NCBI RefSeq assembly: GCF_003313325.1 | Contig: NZ_QMHQ01000001.1 | Span: forward strand, 186,001-250,000 | Source: Pedobacter namyangjuensis | GTDB taxonomy: Bacteria; Bacteroidota; Bacteroidia; Sphingobacteriales; Sphingobacteriaceae | Direction: 5' to 3' | Length of the DNA: 64,000 nucleotides | Position numbers and translations under genes: made by a program | Part shown: positions 8,165 through 17,147 of the stretch, piece after piece | Position numbering within the stretch: the stretch's first letter is position 1 | Layout: each line of letters opens with the position of its first letter | Notes under the pieces: generated by a model | The model's database searches: none | Seen by the model: only the letters and a program-made list of their open reading frames with translations | What the model was told of the DNA's origin: nothing

Positions 8165-10963
8165 TTAATGCGCTGCCAACCAATTATCGCCCTGCCCAAT
8201 TTCAATTTCAATTGGTACTTGAGTTTTTATGGCCGTCTTCATTCTATGAGTAATGATTTCTTTCATTACCTCTACTTCTGTTTTCAGTACGTCAAAAACC
8301 AACTCATCATGCACTTGCATAGTCATTTTAGAACCCAAATTGTTAGCAACCATATCTCGATGGATGTTAATCATGGCAATTTTAATCAAATCTGCAGCAG
8401 AACCTTGTATTGGCGCATTAATCGCATTTCGCTCTGCGTAACCTCTAACCGTCATATTAGCCGAATTAATATCCCTCAAATACCTTCTTCTACCCATAAT
8501 GGTTTGTACATAGCCATTTTCACGAGCAAAATTCATGGTATCAGCCATATAGGTTTTAATACCTGGGTATTGGATGAAGTATTGCTCAATAATATCTGCC
8601 GCTTCTTTACGTGGAATATTCAAATTTTGCGACAAACCGAATGCAGATTGACCGTAAATGATACCAAAATTTACCGCTTTAGCATTTCTACGCTGGGTAG
8701 AATCTACTTCTTCTATACTAATACCATAAACTTTGGCAGCAGTTGCCGTATGGATATCGATGCCTTTATTAAATGCATCGAGCATGTTTTCTTCCCTACT
8801 AATCTCGGCTATAATTCTTAACTCAATTTGCGAGTAATCGGCAGATAATAACACATGATTTTCGTCTCTTGCGATAAATGCTTTTCTTACTTCTCTACCT
8901 CTTTCGGTACGAATTGGGATATTCTGCAAGTTTGGGTTGTTGGAGCTCAATCTTCCGGTTGCGGCAACAGCCTGATTAAAACTAGTGTGCACTCTACCCG
9001 TTTTCGGATTTACCAATAGTGGCAAGGCATCAACATAGGTCGATTTTAGTTTCTGCAATTGACGGAAATCTAATATATTTTGTACAATATCACTTTTTGA
9101 TGCGAGTAAGGTTAATACATCTTCTCCTGTTTGATATTGGCCAGTCTTCGTTTTTTTTGCTTTTGGATCTAGCTTTAAATGATCAAATAATACTTCACCT
9201 AGTTGTTTAGGCGAGGCCAGATTAAACTTTAACCCTGCTTTATCATAAACACTTTGTTCCGCTTTGGTAATTTCGGTCTGCAGTTCTATAGAATAGTTGT
9301 TTAGGGTTTCGATATCAATTCTAACGCCTTCTTTTTCTATATCTGCTAAAACGTAAATCAATGGGTTTTCTATTTCCTCAGCTAATTTTGTTGCATTTCT
9401 CTCTGCCAGCATTGGTTCGAAAACGTTTGCGAGTTGCAAAGTTACGTCAGCATCTTCTGCAGCGTAATCAACTACGTTTTCTACGGGCACATCTCTCATT
9501 GTTCCTTGGTTTTTGCCTTTGGCGCCAATTAACGATGTGATGGAGATCGGTGTATAGCCTAAATAATTTTCAGACAATACATCCATATTATGTCTTGTAT
9601 CCGGATCGATCAGGTAATGCGCCAACATCGTATCAAACAATTTCCCTTTTACCTGAATGTTGTACCATTTGAGCACCAACATATCGTATTTGATATTTTG
9701 CCCAATTTTAGTGATGTTTTCACTTTCCAATACAATCCTAAACTCTTCTAAAATACTTCTAGTAATTACTTCATCAGCAGGCAACGGAATGTAATAACCT
9801 TCACCAGGTTTAATGGAAAATGATAAACCAACCAACTCTGCTAAATTAGCATCGGTTCCTGTGGTTTCGGTATCAAAAGAAATACTGCTTTGTTGCAATA
9901 GCAGAGCGATTAAATCTGCACGTTTTTCTGGTGTATCAACCAAGAAATATGCGTGTGGAGTATTGCTGATATTTTTTGCATCAATTGGTGTATCAAAAAG
10001 CGATGGCTGGTCAGAAAAATCCTTACGTTGTACTTCAACACTGTTGCCAAATAAATCTTGCTGATTAGTTCCTTTCGCGTCGTTAACGCTAAACTCATCA
10101 CCAAAAACACGTTTACCAATGGTTCTAAACTCTAATTCGGCAAACAAAGGTTCTAACAATTCTCTACTTGGCTCTTCTAAAATCAGTTTATCTTCTTCAA
10201 AAGGAACAGGAACGTTTAAAATAATTGTAGCCAACTTTTTCGACACCAATCCTTGAGCCGCAAAATTCTCTACATTTTCTTTTTGCTTGCCCTTTAATTC
10301 ATGACTATTGGCGATGATATTTTCTACGCTTCCGTATTGTTTAATTAACAGTTTAGCCGTTTTTTCTCCTATCCCCGGAATTCCTGGAATGTTATCTACC
10401 GCATCGCCCCATAAACCCAATATATCAATTACTTGTTCTACTCTTTCTATCTCCCATTTTGCCAAAACCTGTGGTACGCCTAAAATTTCCATCTCGTTAC
10501 CCATACGAGCAGGTTTGTAAATGAAAATATTTTCAGAAACCAACTGTGCAAAATCCTTATCAGGTGTCATACAGTAAACCTGAAAACCTTGGCGTTCGCC
10601 TTCCTTTGCTAGCGTACCAATAATGTCATCGGCTTCAAAACCATCTTTTGTAATTACCGGAATATTAAAACCTTCAATTAACCTAAAAATATAAGGTAAA
10701 GCTTTCGATAAATCTTCGGGCATAGCCTCTCTGTGCGCCTTATAAGCCTCAAAATCGGTATGCCTTTCTGTAGGCGCATCAGTATCGAAAACTACGGCAA
10801 TATGACTTGGTTTTTCTTTTTTAAGTACCTCTAATAAGGTATTTGTAAACCCCATTACCGCAGATGTGTTCACACCGGTAGAAGTAAAACGAGGATTTTT
10901 GCTCAACGCGAAATGCGCCCTGTAAATAAGCGCCATTCCATCTAAAAGAAAAAGTTTTTTCAT
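8165..10963 (-). CDS. polA: DNA polymerase I
   Basis: A full-length (932 residue) three-domain enzyme. The 5'-3' exonuclease domain (1 to about 290) shows DGMALIYRAHFAL, DKDFAQLV and the helix-hairpin-helix GIPGIGEKTA. The 3'-5' exonuclease domain keeps SFDTETTGTD, so proofreading residues are present. The polymerase domain has motif A (SADYSQIELR), motif B (RRNAKAVNFGIIYGQ) and motif C (QVHDELVF). It fills gaps in repair and replaces RNA primers. The minus-strand start gives MKKLFLLDGMALIYR, the usual N-terminus. Several plus-strand open frames inside it are only shadows. Confidence 0.98.
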   Translation of the reverse strand: MKKLFLLDGMALIYRAHFALSKNPRFTSTGVNTSAVMGFTNTLLEVLKKEKPSHIAVVFDTDAPTERHTDFEAYKAHREAMPEDLSKALPYIFRLIEGFNIPVITKDGFEADDIIGTLAKEGERQGFQVYCMTPDKDFAQLVSENIFIYKPARMGNEMEILGVPQVLAKWEIERVEQVIDILGLWGDAVDNIPGIPGIGEKTAKLLIKQYGSVENIIANSHELKGKQKENVENFAAQGLVSKKLATIILNVPVPFEEDKLILEEPSRELLEPLFAELEFRTIGKRVFGDEFSVNDAKGTNQQDLFGNSVEVQRKDFSDQPSLFDTPIDAKNISNTPHAYFLVDTPEKRADLIALLLQQSSISFDTETTGTDANLAELVGLSFSIKPGEGYYIPLPADEVITRSILEEFRIVLESENITKIGQNIKYDMLVLKWYNIQVKGKLFDTMLAHYLIDPDTRHNMDVLSENYLGYTPISITSLIGAKGKNQGTMRDVPVENVVDYAAEDADVTLQLANVFEPMLAERNATKLAEEIENPLIYVLADIEKEGVRIDIETLNNYSIELQTEITKAEQSVYDKAGLKFNLASPKQLGEVLFDHLKLDPKAKKTKTGQYQTGEDVLTLLASKSDIVQNILDFRQLQKLKSTYVDALPLLVNPKTGRVHTSFNQAVAATGRLSSNNPNLQNIPIRTERGREVRKAFIARDENHVLLSADYSQIELRIIAEISREENMLDAFNKGIDIHTATAAKVYGISIEEVDSTQRRNAKAVNFGIIYGQSAFGLSQNLNIPRKEAADIIEQYFIQYPGIKTYMADTMNFARENGYVQTIMGRRRYLRDINSANMTVRGYAERNAINAPIQGSAADLIKIAMINIHRDMVANNLGSKMTMQVHDELVFDVLKTEVEVMKEIITHRMKTAIKTQVPIEIEIGQGDNWLAAH

Positions 10964-11111
10964 AAAGTAGTTTACAGATTTAAATATTTACTAGGCAAAA
11001 ACCTAAGTTAAACCCTGAACTTGTAAAGTTATTATTTATTTTTAATTCGCATTACCTTTAAGCTCTGCTGATGTTTTGCAACAAGCCTTAAAAAATTACG
11101 TTATTTGTTAA

Positions 11112-11780
11112 ATGAAAGCTTTTAAATTATTTGCCCTACTTTTCTTTTTCGCGTTAAGACTAAATGCTCAGGATGCCGTACTAATTAGCGAAGGAAACTT
11201 TGTGCGTGGCATTATAAAAGGCACCAATTATAGCAGCGTAGCTATTTTAGAGGATGACAATGCGATTAAGGAATATCAAGCTAAAAACATCCATTCTTTT
11301 GTTTGGAACGGCGAAACTTATGTAAGCAAGCCAATAGTGATAAAAAAGAAAATGGAGTTTAGGTTTTTTAGATTACTTGAAGGTGGTAAAGTAAATCTAT
11401 ACGCTTTTGGCAGCAAAGCGATAACAGAGCAACCTGCACCCGCGAAAACACGCGTTAGGCCAACTTTTGGCGTAGGCCTAGGAAGTGGCGGTTTTGGTGG
11501 TGGATTAGGCGGTGGCATAAGCATTGGTGGCGGTGGTAATAGAAGAAACGATGAGCAAGTTATAAATTCCGGCCCCGGAAAAGTTACTTATTTTATAGAA
11601 AAACCTGGCACAGGCCCCATGCAGGAAGTTAATTTAGGTAATACCACTGCAGTAAAAAACATCCTGCTAATAAAGCTAGATAAGGATGATGATTTGGCGG
11701 AAAGCATTAAAGCAACAGAAGGTTTCGATGAAAAGAATTTAACAGCCTACGTTAAAGCGTATAACTCTGCTGGAAAATAA
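11112..11780 (+). CDS. Secreted protein of unknown function with Gly-rich stretch
   Basis: Not recognised. It has a signal peptide (residues 1-19, ending RLNAQ), an N-terminal region of about 80 residues with alternating strands, then a Gly-rich linker near residues 118-145 (GVGLGSGGFGGG and similar) that looks flexible or glycine-zipper-like, and a C-terminal part ending in a charged helix. It stands alone between polA, which diverges, and a dispersed palindromic repeat. Codon use is like its neighbours. Confidence 0.65.
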   Translation: MKAFKLFALLFFFALRLNAQDAVLISEGNFVRGIIKGTNYSSVAILEDDNAIKEYQAKNIHSFVWNGETYVSKPIVIKKKMEFRFFRLLEGGKVNLYAFGSKAITEQPAPAKTRVRPTFGVGLGSGGFGGGLGGGISIGGGGNRRNDEQVINSGPGKVTYFIEKPGTGPMQEVNLGNTTAVKNILLIKLDKDDDLAESIKATEGFDEKNLTAYVKAYNSAGK

Positions 11781-11790
11781 CTCCGTTTTT

Positions 11791-11860
11791 GTCATTCAGA
11801 GCGAAGCGAAGAATCTATTGCTTAACCAAGTTGCGCAGATTCCTCCAAAGTCGGAATGAC
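11791..11860. repeat. Dispersed palindromic intergenic repeat
   Basis: The ends are complementary: GTCATTC at 11791 and GAATGAC at 11854, with AGAATCT and AGATTC inside. The text GTCATTCAGAGCGAAGCGAAG is a form I recognise from many intergenic sites in Bacteroidota. It probably folds as a long hairpin. Confidence 0.7.
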
Positions 11861-11899
11861 AAAATTACTAAAAACTCAGAGCTAAAGACTCTAGCCTAC

Positions 11900-12247
11900 C
11901 TATTGCTCGTCATTAAGTTCATCCCAAAACTCTACAGCTCTGCGGTAATGCGGTATAACAATAGAACCGCCAACCAAATTGGCAATCATAAACACTTCGT
12001 TAATTTCGGCATTGTTTACGCCTTCGTTATAACATTTTTCCAAGTGATACTTAATGCAATCATCGCAACGCAAAACCATAGAAGCTACCAAACCTAACAT
12101 TTCCTTTGTTTTAACATCTAATGCTCCATCGGCATAAGTTGTGGTATCTAAAGCAAAAAAGCGTTTAATGTTTGTATTTGCTGTTTCCATTATTCTATCG
12201 TTCATTTTAGTACGATAGTCGTTAAATTCTTCTGCTAGTTTTCCCAA
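11900..12247 (-). CDS. Carboxymuconolactone decarboxylase family protein (AhpD-like)
   Basis: A 115-residue all-helical protein with the redox motif CDDC at 61-64 followed by YHLEKC, which is the CxxC(x)nH arrangement of AhpD-like members. Such proteins are thiol peroxidases or reductases, or decarboxylases in aromatic degradation. The CxxC favours a redox role. No aromatic pathway genes are near, while oxyR and sodA lie within 4 kb, so oxidant defence is plausible. It is the last gene before a plus-strand repeat. Confidence 0.85.
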   Translation of the reverse strand: MGKLAEEFNDYRTKMNDRIMETANTNIKRFFALDTTTYADGALDVKTKEMLGLVASMVLRCDDCIKYHLEKCYNEGVNNAEINEVFMIANLVGGSIVIPHYRRAVEFWDELNDEQ

Positions 12248-12296
12248 TTTTTTAATAATTAAATGAATGAGTTTTGAACGATTGAATATTTAAAGG

Positions 12297-12623
12297 TTAC
12301 AACTCATCCAACGGATTCCAAAAAATATCTTTAAAATTTTTGATTTTATCATTTACTACAACAACTCCTTCTTGTTCAAGTAACTGTTGCATTAGTTCTG
12401 GAGTCGAGAAATGAAATTTCCCAGTGAGCAATCCACTACTGTTAACTACCCTATGCGCAGGTACGCTGGGTTGTGCTAATCCGGCTGTACTCATGGCATA
12501 ACCAACCATTCGAGCCGAACCACCAGCACCCAAAGCCTTGGCAATAGCACCGTAGGATGTTACTCTTCCTTTTGGCACTAAACGAGCCACCTCAAATACC
12601 TGCTCATAGAAGTTTTTTTCCAT
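12297..12623 (-). CDS. Alkyltransferase-like protein (MGMT family, active-site Cys replaced by Ala)
   Basis: A 108-residue protein covering only the DNA-binding and active-site domain of O6-alkylguanine transferases. GRVTSYGAIAKALG is the helix-turn-helix region. The active-site motif PCHRV reads PAHRVV with Ala56, so it cannot accept an alkyl group. That is the mark of ATL proteins, which bind O6-alkylguanine and hand the lesion to nucleotide excision repair. Its ATG overlaps the trmB stop by one base (TAATG), so the two are probably translated together. Confidence 0.88.
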   Translation of the reverse strand: MEKNFYEQVFEVARLVPKGRVTSYGAIAKALGAGGSARMVGYAMSTAGLAQPSVPAHRVVNSSGLLTGKFHFSTPELMQQLLEQEGVVVVNDKIKNFKDIFWNPLDEL

Positions 12624-13273
12624 TAGGTGAAAGAAAACTGAATATAATTGATGTTTTTGTCGTGTTTTAGATAGATACGCTCATAGTGGGTTTTGATGGA
12701 TAAAACTTCATCGACAACATCAGATTTGTACAAATCGTTAGTGTTTTTGTGGGTAACGAGTTTTAACTCCTCAACTTTTTCTAAGGTGTAATTATATAAT
12801 CCGTCGTTATCTGTTTTAAGGTTAACCTTACCGCCCTCTTTAAGTAAAAGCTTGTATTTTTCCAAAAATCCCGGAAAAGTTAAGCGCTTCTTCTCTCTAC
12901 TTTCTTGTGGTTGCGGATCAGCAAAAGTAATCCAAATTTCATCGATTTCGCCTGGAGCAAAAAACTCCAAGATATCTTCTATTTGAATGCGTAAAAACGC
13001 AAGATTGCCAATACCTTCTTCAACACCGGTTTTTGCGCCTCTCCAAATTCTGTTGCCTTTTAAATCGATACCGATAAAGTTCTTTTCTGGAAAAAGCTTA
13101 GCCAAATTAACCGAATATTCGCCTTTGCCGCAAGCTAGTTCTAAAACAACAGGCTGTTCATTTTTAAAATGTTCTGTTGCCCATTTCCCTTTTAAAACTT
13201 TACCATGGTGCAATTGGTATACATTTGGAAACGTATCTATCTCCGAAAATTTTCTTAATTTATCTTTACCCAC
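12623..13273 (-). CDS. trmB: tRNA (guanine-46-N7)-methyltransferase
   Basis: A 216-residue Rossmann methyltransferase. The SAM site is LELACGKGEYSVNLA (about 44-58), followed by NFIGIDLKG. ITFADPQPQ and the later KTDN(D)GLY are the TrmB signatures (F.DPWPK type and NLKTD). It makes m7G46 in the tRNA variable loop. The downstream ATL gene overlaps by one base. The enzyme is normal in length. Confidence 0.93.
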   Translation of the reverse strand: MGKDKLRKFSEIDTFPNVYQLHHGKVLKGKWATEHFKNEQPVVLELACGKGEYSVNLAKLFPEKNFIGIDLKGNRIWRGAKTGVEEGIGNLAFLRIQIEDILEFFAPGEIDEIWITFADPQPQESREKKRLTFPGFLEKYKLLLKEGGKVNLKTDNDGLYNYTLEKVEELKLVTHKNTNDLYKSDVVDEVLSIKTHYERIYLKHDKNINYIQFSFT

Positions 13274-13566
13274 TCTTGTATTTCTTAAAGCACAAAAGTA
13301 AGATTTTATATGCTCTTTTTTTACTCGTACTTACGTTTGATAAAAGGAGCTGACTTGCACAACAGTTTATCAATAGCCCCGACAGAAGCGAAAATACTTT
13401 TAGCAAATTCTTTTTGGAGAATTTACAGCTAAAAGATTGTAGCAAATGGCGGGAACAAACGTTAAAATAAATGTTACAATTGCGCTTCAAAAAAATAACA
13501 CCGAGCAATGACAAATTATTATCGTCAGAATTTATACATTTACAGAACATCATCAATTTTAACTAT

Positions 13567-14499
13567 ATGACTTTAGTACAGCTTGAATATATTGTTGCCG
13601 TAGACACCTACAGAAGTTTTGTAAGTGCTGCCGAAAAGTGCTTTGTAACGCAACCAACGCTTAGTATGCAAGTACAGAAATTGGAAGAATTTTTAAACGT
13701 TAAATTGTTCGACAGAAGTAAACAACCTATTGTACCAACGGAAATTGGTGCGCAAATTATAGATCAGGCTCGTATTGTACTGCAAGAAAACAAGAAGATA
13801 AAAGAAATTATTAGCAGTCAGCAACAGGAAGTGACGGGCGAGTTAAAGATTGGCATTATACCAACTATTGCGCCTTACATACTACCGAAAGTTATTGCTG
13901 CCATGTTAGAGAAATACCCAGATCTGAAGCTTATAATCTGGGAATATACTACCGAAGATATTATTCATCATTTAAAAACTGGTGTAATAGATTGTGGCAT
14001 TTTAGCTACGCCTTTAGTTGATGCAAATATTGCCGAAACGCCTCTTTACTACGAGAACTTTGTAAGCTACATTAGCAAAAGCAGTAAGCTTTACAAAAAG
14101 AAAGCAATTGATGCAGAAGACTTTGAAGATGAAAACATTTGGTTGCTAAATGAAGGCCACTGTATGCGGACACAGGTTTTGAATATTTGCAGAACTACGA
14201 AAAACAATAGGCTACAGTCGTTAACCTACAACACTGGCAGCGTAGAGACATTAATTAGAATGGTTGATGCCAATAATGGCGCAACGCTTTTACCAGAACT
14301 AGCTTTAGAAGAGCTTAGCGCTAAGCAATTAAACAAGGTACGTTACTTTAAATCGCCCGAACCAGTAAGAGAAATTAGCTTGGTTACACACAAAAATTTT
14401 ATAAAAAAGAGAATGCTTAATGCGTTAAAAGATGAAGTTTTGGCCATTATACCCAAAACCATGAAACAACGCAAAAAGAAAGACGTTATTGGGATTTAG
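13567..14499 (+). CDS. oxyR: Hydrogen-peroxide-responsive LysR regulator OxyR
   Basis: I choose the ATG at 13567 (MTLVQLEYIVAVD), not the longer frame from 13471, because the LysR helix-turn-helix starts at once and homologues begin there. The effector domain contains EGHCMRTQVLNIC with Cys199 and Cys208, the same numbers as the redox pair of E. coli OxyR. It should form a disulfide on peroxide exposure and switch on catalase or peroxidase genes. The superoxide dismutase gene lies 0.9 kb downstream on the other strand. The 3' end overlaps the convergent DUF2784 gene by 14 bases. Confidence 0.92.
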   Translation: MTLVQLEYIVAVDTYRSFVSAAEKCFVTQPTLSMQVQKLEEFLNVKLFDRSKQPIVPTEIGAQIIDQARIVLQENKKIKEIISSQQQEVTGELKIGIIPTIAPYILPKVIAAMLEKYPDLKLIIWEYTTEDIIHHLKTGVIDCGILATPLVDANIAETPLYYENFVSYISKSSKLYKKKAIDAEDFEDENIWLLNEGHCMRTQVLNICRTTKNNRLQSLTYNTGSVETLIRMVDANNGATLLPELALEELSAKQLNKVRYFKSPEPVREISLVTHKNFIKKRMLNALKDEVLAIIPKTMKQRKKKDVIGI

Positions 14500-14863
14500 A
14501 TTTCTTTGCAAAGAAATTTACTTTTACCGAGCAAGCAATTGCGGTTATAAAGAATAGTAAAGTTAGTACATCTATTAAGGTTGAATTGATACTGGTGCCA
14601 GTAAGCTTATCGGCGAAATATTTAATGAACGAACCGGGCAGATTTTGCTCTCCAAGTTGACTTTTAATGTTCCATTGCCAATCGGTAATGGGGCAGTAAC
14701 CTATGCCGTACCAAATGCCCAAGATAGTCCAGCATGACAAGGTAAGCATAGCGAACCAAAAATGTAGCTTACGAGTTGGCTTATAAACCCACCCGAAAAG
14801 GTTAAAACCAATAATGATTAAATGTAAAATGGTAAACAGATAATCGAGCGTTACCAAACTCAT
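14486..14863 (-). CDS. DUF2784 family membrane protein
   Basis: A 125-residue protein with four predicted membrane helices and the DUF2784 landmark GIWYGIGYCPITDWQW near residue 50, followed by the short ..LPGSFIKYF.. loop before the last helix. Function unknown. It sits 5 bases downstream of the small secreted protein at 14869, and its stop codon overlaps the end of oxyR on the other strand. Confidence 0.85.
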   Translation of the reverse strand: MSLVTLDYLFTILHLIIIGFNLFGWVYKPTRKLHFWFAMLTLSCWTILGIWYGIGYCPITDWQWNIKSQLGEQNLPGSFIKYFADKLTGTSINSTLIDVLTLLFFITAIACSVKVNFFAKKSKSQ

Positions 14864-14868
14864 AATTG

Positions 14869-15312
14869 TTAATTATTTCCAGTAGCTTTTAAACCTTCAA
14901 TGCCTACAACTTTCTCTTCTTCTTCGCCCTTTTTAAGTTTTTTCTTTTTCTTCTTCGGATCAACACCGTTTAAACGATCTTCGATAAGTTTATTAAACTC
15001 TTCTACCTGCTCTGGTTTTAACAAGCGTCTGATGGTATTGTTAGATTCGTTTTGTTTTTTGAAGAATACAGTCCCGTCTTCATCTACATAAGTACCGGCT
15101 TGTTGCTTTTTGTATAAAGCTAATTGATCTTTAGCCATATCGTAAGCGATGTTATAAAGTACACTTTTTTGCGTGGCACTTAGTTTTAAACGCGTTTCCA
15201 TCTCATCTATATTCTTTTTCGCCAGCTCTTGCGCTGTAGGTATTTTTTGGGCATTAACGTTTAAAGCCAAACCAACCAACAGAGCAAACATTAAAACTAA
15301 TTTTTTCATCAA
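14869..15312 (-). CDS. Secreted helical protein of unknown function
   Basis: A signal peptide (residues 1-22, ending VNAQ) precedes a mostly helical, charged mature region of about 125 residues. The pattern of LKLSATQKSVLYNIAYDM and LLKPEQVEEFNKLIEDRL resembles the paired LTxEQ helices of Spy/CpxP-like periplasmic proteins, though I cannot assign it firmly. A lysine/glutamate cluster (KKKKKKLKKGEEEEK) lies near the end. Met1 and Met2 are both possible starts. The next gene downstream is only 5 bases away. Confidence 0.7.
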   Translation of the reverse strand: MMKKLVLMFALLVGLALNVNAQKIPTAQELAKKNIDEMETRLKLSATQKSVLYNIAYDMAKDQLALYKKQQAGTYVDEDGTVFFKKQNESNNTIRRLLKPEQVEEFNKLIEDRLNGVDPKKKKKKLKKGEEEEKVVGIEGLKATGNN

Positions 15313-15374
15313 GTTATATTATTTGTACGCAATTAAAGTTTAATAACGTTGCAATTTATAAAATATCGTGTAAA

Positions 15375-15410
15375 CAAAAAAACCGTTCAGTATTAACTAA
15401 ACGGTTTTAA
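15375..15410 (-). terminator. Terminator after sodA
   Basis: A 9-bp stem (15379-15387 with 15400-15408, AAAACCGTT/AACGGTTTT) with a T run on the minus-strand side, just downstream of the sodA stop codon. Confidence 0.75.
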
Positions 15411-15427
15411 AAAATTATAGATTAAAA

Positions 15428-16036
15428 CTATAATGCTTTTTTGTAACGTTCCGCAACAGCATCCCAGTTAACTACATTCCAAATTGCAGCTAAATAATCT
15501 GGGCGTTTATTTTGATATTTTAAGTAGTAAGCGTGCTCCCAAACATCAATACCGAAGATTGGCGTACCTTTTACTTCAGCAACATCCATTAAAGGATTGT
15601 CTTGGTTTGGCGTAGAAGAAACTACTAATTTTTTGTCGGCACCTACAGAAAGCCAAGCCCAACCAGAACCAAAGCGAGTTGCACCAGCATCCTGAATTTT
15701 TGTTTTAAATTCTGCGAATGAACCGAAGGCCTCGTTAATAGCTTTAGCTAAATCGCCAGTTGGCTCGCCACCTTTGTTAGGACCTAAAACTGTCCAGAAT
15801 AAAGAGTGGTTGTAATGACCGCCACCATTGTTGCGTACAGCTGCAGGATATTTTGAGATATTTTTAATCAAATCGTCAATATTACTGTTTGCCTCAGGCT
15901 TGCCTTCTAAAGCTTTATTAAGGTTAGTAACGTAAGCTTGGTGATGTTTACCGTGGTGAATTTCCATGGTAGTTTTATCGATATGCGGTTCTAAAGCATC
16001 AGTTGCGTATGCTAACGCAGGTAATTCAAAAGCCAT
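15428..16036 (-). CDS. sodA: Superoxide dismutase, Fe/Mn family
   Basis: A 202-residue enzyme with all four metal ligands in place: His27 (MEIHHGKHH), His77 ([11 protein letters not shown]), Asp164 and His168 ([19 protein letters not shown]). It turns superoxide into hydrogen peroxide and oxygen. GGEPTG and the NQDNP Gln point to the Mn-type side, but many Bacteroidota enzymes accept either metal. There is no signal peptide, so it is cytoplasmic. A TATATTTG -7 element lies 36 bases upstream. It is near oxyR, though direct control is not shown by the sequence. Confidence 0.95.
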   Translation of the reverse strand: MAFELPALAYATDALEPHIDKTTMEIHHGKHHQAYVTNLNKALEGKPEANSNIDDLIKNISKYPAAVRNNGGGHYNHSLFWTVLGPNKGGEPTGDLAKAINEAFGSFAEFKTKIQDAGATRFGSGWAWLSVGADKKLVVSSTPNQDNPLMDVAEVKGTPIFGIDVWEHAYYLKYQNKRPDYLAAIWNVVNWDAVAERYKKAL

Positions 16037-16071
16037 AATTATATATTTAAGTTTTTTAAAATGTTAATGTA

Positions 16072-16079
16072 CAAATATA
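16072..16079 (-). promoter_or_regulatory. -7 promoter element of sodA
   Basis: Read on the minus strand the eight bases are TATATTTG, a match to the Bacteroidota TAnnTTTG -7 element, 36 bases before the ATG. A TTG lies upstream, but with a 23-base spacer rather than 19, so only the -7 half is convincing. Confidence 0.5.
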
Positions 16080-16112
16080 ATAGAGAAAGGTTAAGTTTTA
16101 TTCAATTGTTTG

Positions 16113-16592
16113 TCAACTTTGTTTGCGTTTCTGCTGAAAAAACAAGCTCATAAGAGCGCCGCATTCTACCCCTAAAACACCTCCTTTTAATAACGTTTTT
16201 GGATGTAAAAGGTTTTGGTTAATCTTGGTAAAACCCCGTTTCTCTTCGTTTGCACCGTATACAATTCTGCTAATCTGTGTCCAGTAACTTGCGCCGGCGC
16301 ACATTACGCAAGGCTCTATGGTAACATACAATGTACAGTCTCTTAAATATTTACCGCCTAATGTTTGCGCAGCCGCTGTAAAAGCCTGCATTTCGGCATG
16401 TGCGGTAACATCATTAAGCTGTTCGGTAAGGTTGTAGCCTCTACCAACAATTTTTCCTTTGCAAACTACAATGGCACCTATCGGGATTTCATCGACCTCA
16501 AAAGCCTTTTTTGCTTCGGCTAATGCCAAGCGCATAAAATGTTCATCGGCTATCGCCGGATCAGCATTCTCCTCAAAATTATAAAAACTCAT
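16113..16592 (-). CDS. tadA: Nucleoside/tRNA adenosine deaminase (TadA type)
   Basis: A 159-residue cytidine-deaminase-fold protein. The zinc and catalytic residues are in THAEMQAF (HAE) and EPCVMCAGA (PCxxC). VYGANEEKRGF and the hydrophobic C-terminal helix follow, as in TadA, which converts A34 to inosine in tRNA-Arg(ACG). Guanine deaminases share these motifs, so the tRNA assignment rests on overall length and on the family's usual presence as one copy per genome. Confidence 0.85.
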   Translation of the reverse strand: MSFYNFEENADPAIADEHFMRLALAEAKKAFEVDEIPIGAIVVCKGKIVGRGYNLTEQLNDVTAHAEMQAFTAAAQTLGGKYLRDCTLYVTIEPCVMCAGASYWTQISRIVYGANEEKRGFTKINQNLLHPKTLLKGGVLGVECGALMSLFFQQKRKQS

Positions 16593-16641
16593 ACTTTAAC
16601 TACTCCCATCTTTGTTTTTTAATCTTTGCTCCTTGTTCTTA

Positions 16642-16977
16642 TTAAATCAATCTACTTCCATTGGGCAGTTTTCTTTCAACGCTAGTTAATATGATATCGC
16701 CATTTTCATCAGCAAAACCCGTAACTAAAAATTCGCTCATAAACTTTCCGATTTGCTTTTTAGGGAAGTTGGTTACGCCAACAATCTGTCTTCCTACTAA
16801 AGATTCTATGGTGTAATGTTTGGTAATTTGAGCACTGCTCATTTTAATGCCAAGTTCGCCAAAATCTACCTTAACTTTATAAGCTGGTTTCCTAGCTTCT
16901 GGATATTCAAAGGCTTCCAAAATGGTACCAACACGAAGTTCCACTTTTTCAAAATCGTTCCATGTAATTTCTTGCAT
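16642..16977 (-). CDS. csaA: tRNA-binding protein CsaA
   Basis: A 111-residue OB-fold protein. FEKVELRVGTILE at the start, YKVKVDFGELGIKMSSAQIT in the middle and VVGVTNFPKKQIG-like text (VGVTNFPKKQIG) later are CsaA/EMAP-II type landmarks. CsaA binds tRNA or RNA and was first described as a secretion chaperone in Bacillus. It is followed on the same strand by the deaminase gene after about 50 bases; both touch tRNA, though co-transcription is only suggested. Confidence 0.9.
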   Translation of the reverse strand: MQEITWNDFEKVELRVGTILEAFEYPEARKPAYKVKVDFGELGIKMSSAQITKHYTIESLVGRQIVGVTNFPKKQIGKFMSEFLVTGFADENGDIILTSVERKLPNGSRLI

Positions 16978-16994
16978 GCCGTAAAAATACTATT

Positions 16995-17027
16995 TAACCA
17001 CAAAGGCACGAAAAACGCAAAGAATTT
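16995..17027. repeat. Dispersed intergenic repeat (AACCACAAAGGCACG type)
   Basis: The stretch beginning TTAACCACAAAGGCACGAAA and ending ACGCAAAG matches a dispersed repeat common in intergenic DNA of Bacteroidota and other phyla. It lies between the divergent csaA and methyltransferase genes and may be part of their promoter region. Confidence 0.5.
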
Positions 17028-17147
17028 GTTAGCTATTTTAGCTGAATAAACTTTTCCAAACTTCCCGCCCTTAAAAGCACGTTCTGTTAAATCTGCAACA
17101 TCGTCTTTTATCTTTGTTCCTTACTGCCTGTTACATATCTTTGCAGC

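Noticed and set aside
8165..10963. Plus-strand open frames within polA
   Set aside because: All are antisense shadows of a gene with intact domains.
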